Shown one piece after another: positions 41,287 through 46,281 of a DNA stretch of 46,281 bases. The DNA is from Bacillus sp. ISL-55 (lineage in GTDB: Bacteria > Bacillota > Bacilli > Bacillales > Cytobacillaceae). The translations under genes and the position numbers were made by a program. Position 1 is the first letter of the stretch; each line of letters opens with the position of its first letter. Location: assembly GCF_018613155.1 (NCBI RefSeq), contig NZ_JAGGQU010000048.1:1-46281 (forward strand), written 5' to 3'. The notes under the pieces were generated by a model. That model saw only the letters and a program-made list of their open reading frames with translations, was not told where the DNA came from and made no database searches.

Positions 41287-41312
41287 GACAGCCGGGTTAG
41301 GCTGTCTTTTTG
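41287..41312 (+). terminator. Terminator of bcp
   Basis: GACAGCC / GGCTGTC stem (7 bp), 6-nt loop, five T. Confidence 0.88.
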
Positions 41313-41360
41313 CTGAATTGGGGATAGTTTTAAGATATAATAGGGTACGATAATAAAACT

Positions 41361-41376
41361 ATGACCAGTCAGTCAT
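41361..41376. promoter_or_regulatory. Operator-like palindrome before the TetR gene
   Basis: ATGAC-CAGTCA-GTCAT is a 16-bp imperfect palindrome 32 bp before the TetR start, with a TATAAT at 41336-41341 upstream of it. A TetR-family repressor commonly binds such a site at its own promoter, so autoregulation is likely but inferred. Confidence 0.5.
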
Positions 41377-41407
41377 TCGTATTTTTAAAAGTTGGGGAGG
41401 CTTAACG

Positions 41408-42274
41408 GTGAAGGAAAAGGAAAAAGCAATTATTGAAGCAGCGATTAAGCTCTATGCGACAAAAGGATTTGCTTCAACCTCAATCCAGGAAATTGTTTCA
41501 GAAAGCGGAATCTCCAAAGGAGCATTCTATTTATACTTTAAATCCAAGGATGCTTTGTTGATCGCAATCCTTGAATATTACTTTGATTATATTGAAAAGA
41601 AGCTCGAAGTGTATGAACAGGAACAACTGTCTCCTAGAGAAAAGTTTTCATTGCAGCTTACAGCGTTATTCAATACGATGATTGAACATAAGGAATTCAT
41701 CATCATGCAATCAAGGGAGCAGGCAATTCCCTTGAATGAAGAGGTAAAAGACTTGATGCTCCGCAAGTATTATGAAGCGCAAGTTTATTATCAAAACAGT
41801 CTGCGTGCGATTTACGGAGAAAAAGCTGAACCGCATCTTTGGGACTTAGCTCTCATGCTTGAAGGATTTTTCAACTCATATATGAAACTGCTGTTATTCA
41901 GTCCGGATGGCTTCAAGATTGAGCAATTAGTGGAATATATTCTGAGAAGAGTCGACTCAATAGTGGTCGGGCTGGAGGGAGAGAATCCTGTAGCCTCCGA
42001 AGAAAAAGTCAAAGAACTTATTAGTAAAACAAAAGCGTACTTCCTTGCGGATGGGCAGGATATTAAAACGATCCTGAAAAAAATGAAACGGGCGATTTCC
42101 ACTCTTGAAAATAACGAAGACTTGAATGTTTCGCTTGAGGTGCTTGAAAGTGAGGTAGAAAGAGAATCGCCGCGGATTCCGGTGATCCAGGGGATGCTAT
42201 CAAACTTCAAGATTGAACAATCGCTGGACACCTACCGAGAGGCCATTTCAGATTTCTATGGATTGAAACAATAA
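41408..42274 (+). CDS. TetR/AcrR family transcriptional regulator (YerO-like)
   Basis: A 288-residue repressor. The N-terminal TetR DNA-binding domain is clear: AAIKLYATKGFASTSIQEIV, SESGISKGAFYLYFKSKDAL. It is longer than the usual 190-220 residues: residues 200-288 form an extra helical region. Size and pattern resemble YerO, the repressor of the swrC efflux pump in B. subtilis, but no pump gene is adjacent here. GTG start at 41408, 7 nt after GGGGAGG. The ligand is unknown. The neighbouring operon (dehydrogenase and adenosyltransferase) is separated by a terminator. Confidence 0.9.
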   Translation: MKEKEKAIIEAAIKLYATKGFASTSIQEIVSESGISKGAFYLYFKSKDALLIAILEYYFDYIEKKLEVYEQEQLSPREKFSLQLTALFNTMIEHKEFIIMQSREQAIPLNEEVKDLMLRKYYEAQVYYQNSLRAIYGEKAEPHLWDLALMLEGFFNSYMKLLLFSPDGFKIEQLVEYILRRVDSIVVGLEGENPVASEEKVKELISKTKAYFLADGQDIKTILKKMKRAISTLENNEDLNVSLEVLESEVERESPRIPVIQGMLSNFKIEQSLDTYREAISDFYGLKQ

Positions 42275-42371
42275 AATAAGCCGCCTATTTTTATCAATAC
42301 AGGCTTCTGTCCATTCATTTTAGCTTTAACTGAATATCATTGTATTAGGGCATACCTCCTCAAACGATTTA

Positions 42372-42398
42372 GCGGGCTACAACAGCCCGCCTTTTTTT
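42372..42398 (+). terminator. Terminator of the TetR gene
   Basis: GCGGGCT / AGCCCGC stem with 5-nt loop, then seven T. Confidence 0.9.
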
Positions 42399-42484
42399 AT
42401 GTATTTATAGTCTTGTAAGTTGTTTAATAAAGTGAAAATTAATACAATTATTAATATGACAATAGAACGAAAGGTTTGGTCTGA

Positions 42485-43429
42485 ATGAAAATATACTCCT
42501 CCATTCTGCCTGCAGAGGCTTTGCAGGAAGATGTGAAGAAAGAATTTCCCCAAGTCAGCTTTGAATTCCATAAAGGAATCAATGAAGAATTATTTTTGGA
42601 TGCAGAGATTTTCCTTACATACGGTGAGGATTTAACTGAAGAACTGATTTACAAGGCTGATAAATTAAGATGGATCATGGTCATGTCTGCCGGACTGGAC
42701 AGAATGCCTTTCGAGGCCTGCAAGAAGCGGGGGATTCTTGTAACCAATGTCAGGGGTATACATAAAATTCCGATGGCTGAATTTACAATTGGCATGATGC
42801 TCCAGCATGTTAAACAAATGAGATCCCTGTGGACTAATGAACAAGACGAGTCATGGGAGCGTAAATTGCCGATGGGAGAATTATACGGCAAGACATTGCT
42901 CATTCTAGGTATAGGGGCAATTGGCGGAGAAGTGGCGCGGCTGGCAAAAGCCTTCAATATGAAGACAATTGGTGTGAACCGAAGTGGCCGTGAAGCAGAA
43001 TGGGCTGACGAAATATATACGATGGACAACTATCGAGAGGCCATGCCGGAAGCGGATTTCATTGTCTCCGTAATGCCAAGCACGAGCGAAACAAAACATT
43101 TTCTCGATGGCAGCGATTTTGAAATAATGAAGGATACTGCGGTTTTTATTAACATTGGACGTGGGGATTTAGTTAAGGATGAGGTTTTAATAGCAGCACT
43201 TCAGGAAAAAAAGATAGCACATGCTTATTTGGATGTATTTTACGAGGAACCACTTAAAGAAAACCACCCATTCTGGATGATGGAGAATGTAACAGTAACG
43301 CCCCATATTTCAAGCCTTACGAAGAACTATCTGCCAAGATCTTTTGAAATTTTTAAACATAATCTGCATACATATATTAAAAAAGGTTCGGATTATCTAA
43401 ATGTAATAGACATGGACAGGGGGTACTAG
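42485..43429 (+). CDS. D-isomer-specific 2-hydroxyacid dehydrogenase
   Basis: A 314-residue NAD(P)-dependent oxidoreductase of the SerA/GhrB superfamily. The cofactor-binding motif is LGIGAIGGEVARLAKAF (about residues 140-156). The catalytic Arg, Glu and His lie in FINIGRGDLV, YEEPLKENHPFW and VTPHISSLT. There are no C-terminal ACT or regulatory domains, so it is not a full-length phosphoglycerate dehydrogenase. Likely substrates are small 2-keto acids such as glyoxylate or hydroxypyruvate. GAAAGG about 11 nt upstream is a modest ribosome site. The next gene starts 3 nt after its stop, so the pair is an operon. Confidence 0.9.
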   Translation: MKIYSSILPAEALQEDVKKEFPQVSFEFHKGINEELFLDAEIFLTYGEDLTEELIYKADKLRWIMVMSAGLDRMPFEACKKRGILVTNVRGIHKIPMAEFTIGMMLQHVKQMRSLWTNEQDESWERKLPMGELYGKTLLILGIGAIGGEVARLAKAFNMKTIGVNRSGREAEWADEIYTMDNYREAMPEADFIVSVMPSTSETKHFLDGSDFEIMKDTAVFINIGRGDLVKDEVLIAALQEKKIAHAYLDVFYEEPLKENHPFWMMENVTVTPHISSLTKNYLPRSFEIFKHNLHTYIKKGSDYLNVIDMDRGY

Positions 43430-43432
43430 GAG

Positions 43433-43984
43433 ATGAAGATTTACACAAAGACAGGTGATAAAGGAACAACTTCGCTTATTTATGGAACAAGGGTGGCCAA
43501 GAATGATATACGTGTAGAAGCCTACGGTACATGTGATGAAACGAATTCAATGATTGGGCTTGCTTTAAGCTATTTGAACGGAGAGTATTTCAGCGGCAAA
43601 GAAGAAATGCAGGGAATGTTCCATAAAATCCAGACGGCATTGTTCCATGTCGGTGCAGAACTTGCTACACCATCTGGGAAAAATGTGAAGTGGACTCTCC
43701 AGGAAAAAGACATCGAAGAACTAGAGGACAAGATTGATGCCTGGGATGCAGCACTTCCGCAATTGACCAACTTTATTCTCCCTGGAGGTCATCAGGCAGG
43801 CGCAGCGCTTCATGTAGCAAGGACTGTTGCAAGACGTGCAGAACGTCTGGCTGTTGAACTGGGAGAAGAAGTTAATCCGCTTGTCCTTTCCTATTTGAAT
43901 CGACTCTCCGATTTCCTGTTTGTCGCAGCGAGATATGTGAACATGCATATGGGATCAAAGGAACAGACCTTGCATCAAAATTAA
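43433..43984 (+). CDS. Cob(I)alamin adenosyltransferase, PduO type
   Basis: Transfers adenosyl from ATP to cob(I)alamin to make coenzyme B12. The 183-residue protein has the PduO-family motifs YTKTGDKGTTSLIYG (ATP loop), GTCDETNSMIG, ARTVARRAERLAV and YLNRLSDFLFVAARY. It is close in size to B. subtilis YvqK. AGGGGG 9 nt upstream of the ATG overlaps the previous gene's end, consistent with coupling to the dehydrogenase. No cobalamin riboswitch is seen ahead of the operon. Confidence 0.92.
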   Translation: MKIYTKTGDKGTTSLIYGTRVAKNDIRVEAYGTCDETNSMIGLALSYLNGEYFSGKEEMQGMFHKIQTALFHVGAELATPSGKNVKWTLQEKDIEELEDKIDAWDAALPQLTNFILPGGHQAGAALHVARTVARRAERLAVELGEEVNPLVLSYLNRLSDFLFVAARYVNMHMGSKEQTLHQN

Positions 43985-44024
43985 TATGAATACTGTAATT
44001 GTAAATGTTTGTGATGTGGCAATA

Positions 44025-44054
44025 TTGACAAAAGTGGAATGAAATTAGTACACT
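44025..44054 (+). promoter_or_regulatory. perR promoter (sigma-A)
   Basis: Consensus -35 TTGACA at 44025-44030, 18-nt spacer, -10 TACACT at 44049-44054. The Per box starts 2 nt after the -10. Confidence 0.65.
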
Positions 44055-44056
44055 AT

Positions 44057-44071
44057 TTATAAATATTATAA
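44057..44071. promoter_or_regulatory. Per box (PerR operator) at the perR promoter
   Basis: TTATAAATATTATAA fits the Per-box consensus TTATAATnATTATAA with a single mismatch. It lies on the expected transcription start, where bound PerR would block initiation, giving negative autoregulation as known in B. subtilis. Confidence 0.75.
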
Positions 44072-44111
44072 AATAAGAATGATAATTTTAAGTAAAGTGA
44101 GGTGCATGGCG

Positions 44112-44549
44112 GTGGTACAGAGTCAGTTAAAAGAAGCCCTGGATACCTTGAAGGATACAGGAGTCCGTATTACTCCGCAACGTCATGCGATACTCGAATT
44201 TTTAATAAACTCAATGTCGCACCCAACAGCTGATGAAATATATAAAGCGCTTGAAGGGAAATTCCCTAATATGAGCGTCGCGACAGTTTATAATAATTTG
44301 AGAGTATTCCGTGAAGTTGGATTGGTAAAGGAATTGACATATGGAGATGCATCAAGCCGTTTTGACTTTGTGACTTCCCATCATTATCACGTTATTTGTG
44401 ACAAATGCGGGAAGATCGTTGATTTCCATTACCCAGGCCTAGACGAAGTAGAACACTTGGCTTCCCATGTAACGGGTTTTAAGGTCGGTAACCACAGGAT
44501 GGAGATTTACGGCACCTGTCCGGATTGCTCTGCGAAGGAAGTTCATTAA
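44112..44549 (+). CDS. perR: Peroxide-responsive repressor PerR
   Basis: Fur-family metal-dependent repressor that senses H2O2 by oxidation of an Fe-binding histidine. I choose the GTG at 44112, 7 nt after GAGGTG, because it gives 145 residues and places every known ligand at its B. subtilis number. Regulatory metal: H37, D85, H91, H93 and D104. Structural zinc: C96, C99, C136 and C139. The recognition helix is [16 protein letters not shown] starts at 44106 and 44079 are worse placed. It is followed by ygzB and ygxA in convergent and same-direction arrangement as in B. subtilis. Confidence 0.97.
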   Translation: MVQSQLKEALDTLKDTGVRITPQRHAILEFLINSMSHPTADEIYKALEGKFPNMSVATVYNNLRVFREVGLVKELTYGDASSRFDFVTSHHYHVICDKCGKIVDFHYPGLDEVEHLASHVTGFKVGNHRMEIYGTCPDCSAKEVH

Positions 44550-44557
44550 TCTAACTG

Positions 44558-44588
44558 CTGATGGCAATAGCTATCAGTTTCTTTTTTT
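44558..44588 (+). terminator. Terminator of perR
   Basis: CTGATGGC / GCTATCAG (8 bp with one G-T), 4-nt loop, then TTTCTTTTTTT. Confidence 0.85.
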
Positions 44589-44596
44589 GAAATTAA

Positions 44597-44625
44597 AATA
44601 GAACTCGGCTGCAGCCGAGTTCTAT
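44597..44625. terminator. Terminator of ygzB (bidirectional)
   Basis: ATAGAACTCGGCT / AGCCGAGTTCTAT, an almost loopless palindrome with AT-rich flanks on both sides; the stop codon of ygzB is at its edge. Confidence 0.85.
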
Positions 44626-44972
44626 TTTTGTTGTTTACGATTGTATTGTTCGTCAAACTCCTTGCCTTCAAGAGATGGGTCAAGAGTTAATGGTTCATTG
44701 CAATACATGCAAATATCCACTCGGCCAAGCATTTTAGTATGCTTGCCGCAATTAGGGCAGACTACCTGAACTGTTTTTGTCGATAACATTCCAATCCAAA
44801 AATAAACAACGGTGCTTGCTATAATGAAAAGCAATCCCAAAATCATGAAAATTGTCATGACTAATGGGGAGTTCCGAAAGAAAATACCTGCGTACATTAC
44901 GATGAAGCCGATAAATATAAGGCTTAACGCAAAGGTGCGGATTTTATTAATTTTATTAGAATACTTAGCCAT
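44622..44972 (-). CDS. ygzB: YgzB family membrane protein (UPF0295)
   Basis: A 116-residue protein: a basic N-terminus ([14 protein letters not shown]), two membrane helices ([15 protein letters not shown] and [20 protein letters not shown]), then a cytoplasmic zinc-ribbon-like segment with two CxxC pairs (CPNCGKHTK and CMYCNEPL). This is the UPF0295/YgzB layout; function unknown. GGAGGGAAA precedes the ATG. Position between perR and ygxA, on the opposite strand, agrees with B. subtilis. Confidence 0.9.
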   Translation of the reverse strand: MAKYSNKINKIRTFALSLIFIGFIVMYAGIFFRNSPLVMTIFMILGLLFIIASTVVYFWIGMLSTKTVQVVCPNCGKHTKMLGRVDICMYCNEPLTLDPSLEGKEFDEQYNRKQQK

Positions 44973-45130
44973 TGGAATTTCCCTCCCTAAAATCTAACTA
45001 TATCATACCATTTGCGGCAAGATAATCATAAAAAAGTCTAAGTTAATGTCGAAAAATGTCTAGAGGAAATGCAGGAGATTTTATATAATTGTCGAACATA
45101 TATGCTAACAAACAAATGGAGGAGTTTATT

Positions 45131-46006
45131 ATGGAGGATATCCTTCGTTCGATTTATCAAGAACGCGCAAGCCATCCTAATACAGTAGGAGTAGTGGTGG
45201 TTGAGAAGAGGCAAAAAGCCATCGCTGCCACTGATACATTTGATGTCATCCTGCTTATTATAGTAAAAGAAAATAATGATCCAGTCTTTGTAAAACATTA
45301 TTCTTATGAAGATAAAAAAGCAGCGATGCATATCGTGACTGAAAAACAAATCAATGATTGGCTGTTAATAGGCAATAACAAAAAAATATTTGATTGGCTG
45401 TACAATGGGAAGATTGTTTTTGACAGGAATGAACGGATCGCCAACCTGAAGCATGAACTCAGGGAGTTTCCTTTCTTTGGCCGGAAAATCAAAATGGGGA
45501 TCGAGTTTGCCAAATTGATCAGAAGGTATTCTGATGGAAAAGTTCTCTTTGACAGCTTTAATTATTTGGATGCCTATAATCACGTTGTACATTCGCTTCA
45601 TCACCTGGCAAGGTTAGCGGTAATCGAAAATGGTTTTCATCCAGAGGTTACAGTGTGGCATCAAGTCAAACAGATTGAACCGGAAATATATAAGTTATAT
45701 GAAGAATTGATTTGCAGTGAAGAGTCGATTGAAAAGCGGTTGGAGTTATTATTCCTCGCCAGTGAATTCTTGATCCATAAAAGGACGAGGGTTGGCAGCC
45801 AGCATTTGCTAGAGGTGATGGAGAGTAAAGAATTCTGGTCATTCAATGAATTGATGACACATCCTGAATTGGCTCCTTACTCAGTAGATCTCGGTATTCT
45901 TGTGGAATATTTGATAGAAAAGAAAATCCTTGATGTAGTAAATGTTGAAACAAAAGGACAGGGTATTTTCCACAGATATTATCAATCTGCTGAAAAATTA
46001 TCCTAA
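45131..46006 (+). CDS. ygxA: Nucleotidyltransferase-like protein YgxA
   Basis: A 291-residue soluble protein. The N-terminal part (LRSIYQERASHPNTVGVVVV, DTFDVILLIIV) matches the nucleotidyltransferase-like family to which YgxA belongs. The helical C-terminal half contains SLHHLARLAVIENGFHPE. A typical catalytic GS-x-DxD motif is not obvious, so activity is doubtful. The start at 45131 follows GGAGGAG by 6 nt; a longer frame from 45089 includes that ribosome site. In B. subtilis ygxA lies directly before rrnD, and here rRNA promoters follow immediately. Confidence 0.88.
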   Translation: MEDILRSIYQERASHPNTVGVVVVEKRQKAIAATDTFDVILLIIVKENNDPVFVKHYSYEDKKAAMHIVTEKQINDWLLIGNNKKIFDWLYNGKIVFDRNERIANLKHELREFPFFGRKIKMGIEFAKLIRRYSDGKVLFDSFNYLDAYNHVVHSLHHLARLAVIENGFHPEVTVWHQVKQIEPEIYKLYEELICSEESIEKRLELLFLASEFLIHKRTRVGSQHLLEVMESKEFWSFNELMTHPELAPYSVDLGILVEYLIEKKILDVVNVETKGQGIFHRYYQSAEKLS

Positions 46007-46022
46007 AAAAACAAAAAAGCTA

Positions 46023-46051
46023 TTGACCATTTAAAATTTACTTGGTATATT
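46023..46051 (+). promoter_or_regulatory. rRNA operon promoter P1
   Basis: -35 TTGACC (46023-46028), 17-nt spacer, -10 TATATT (46046-46051), 17 nt after the ygxA stop. Confidence 0.8.
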
Positions 46052-46150
46052 AATAACCGTCGCTGCGGAACACAGCAAAAACATTTTCGCGGCAGACGGT
46101 TGAAAACTTAAAAGTGCTTTTCGGTCGATAACATTTTTTGAAAAAAGTTG

Positions 46151-46179
46151 TTGACAGAAAAAACACGGGATGTTATATT
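46151..46179 (+). promoter_or_regulatory. rRNA operon promoter P2
   Basis: Perfect -35 TTGACA (46151-46156), 17-nt spacer, -10 TATATT (46174-46179). It is 128 bp downstream of P1, a tandem arrangement like that of Bacillus rrn operons. Confidence 0.88.
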
Positions 46180-46281
46180 AGTAAAGTCGCTTCTGGGCGA
46201 CGCGCTAACTAACTTGCTCTTTGAAAACTAAACAAACAAGCGTCAACAAGCAATAAATTTATCATGGCTTCTATTATAGAA
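46180..46281 (+). promoter_or_regulatory. 16S rRNA leader with boxA-like antitermination signal (runs off the window)
   Basis: TTGCTCTTTGAAAACTAAAC at 46214-46233 is the boxA-type antitermination element and flanking sequence typical of Bacillus 16S leaders, followed by AAACAAGCGTCAACAAGC. The 16S gene should begin shortly after the window's end. Confidence 0.85.

Overview
The window is chromosomal DNA from an endospore-forming member of the Bacillaceae. The evidence is three different small acid-soluble spore proteins (an alpha/beta-type, gamma-type SspE and SspK), GGAGG-type ribosome sites throughout, frequent GTG/TTG starts, and a gene order that follows, from memory, the Bacillus subtilis yfhD-...-mutY-yfhS-fabL-sspE-ygaB-ygaC-ygaD-ygaE-gsaB-bcp-perR-ygzB-ygxA-rrn segment. 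A Mesobacillus-like genus is my guess, not something the sequence proves. I see no phage, transposase, CRISPR array or tRNA gene.

Layout. 1-4.6 kb: an acyl-CoA activation cluster (two acyl-CoA synthetases flanking a class III CoA-transferase/alpha-methylacyl-CoA racemase-type protein). 4.7-8.3 kb: a heterodimeric ABC exporter with one degenerate and one consensus ATP site. 8.5-9.8 kb: an orphan membrane histidine kinase resembling KinB. 10.2-18.0 kb: the yfh block (spore protein, yfhD, yfhE, yfhF, recX, an SDR, yfhH, sspK, yfhJ, yfhP, a small unknown gene, mutY, yfhS), with a DnaA-box cluster between the spore protein and yfhD. 18.3-22.7 kb: fabL, sspE, ygaB, ygaC/ntdP, ygaD. 23.0-28.8 kb: a five-gene peptide ABC importer in appDFABC order, lying between ygaD and ygaE. 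28.8-36.8 kb (minus strand): ygaE, a glutamate synthase large subunit without its small subunit, and gsaB. 37.1-39.7 kb: a three-gene ABC-2 transporter. 40.3-46.0 kb: a K+ channel, bcp, a TetR regulator, a 2-hydroxyacid dehydrogenase, a cobalamin adenosyltransferase, perR, ygzB and ygxA. 46.0-46.3 kb: tandem rRNA promoters and the 16S leader; the 16S gene itself is beyond the end.

The genes are mainly housekeeping: fatty-acid metabolism (acyl-CoA ligases, FabL), DNA maintenance (RecX, MutY), spore components, peptide uptake, nitrogen assimilation, tetrapyrrole/cobalamin chemistry and peroxide defence (Bcp, PerR with a Per box on its own promoter).

The most unusual material is between the genes. 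Four intergenic arrays (1-150, 15011-15130, 30150-30570, 39797-40220) have unrelated sequences but the same 51-52 bp period, and each unit carries an inverted repeat. A second family of palindromic elements (18183, 20713, 26809 and a fragment at 8371) shares ends but carries internal modules of very different length. The glutamate synthase mRNA has its Shine-Dalgarno separated from the ATG by a hairpin that would bring the two to normal spacing. These three observations, with the DnaA-box cluster, are the main candidates for follow-up.
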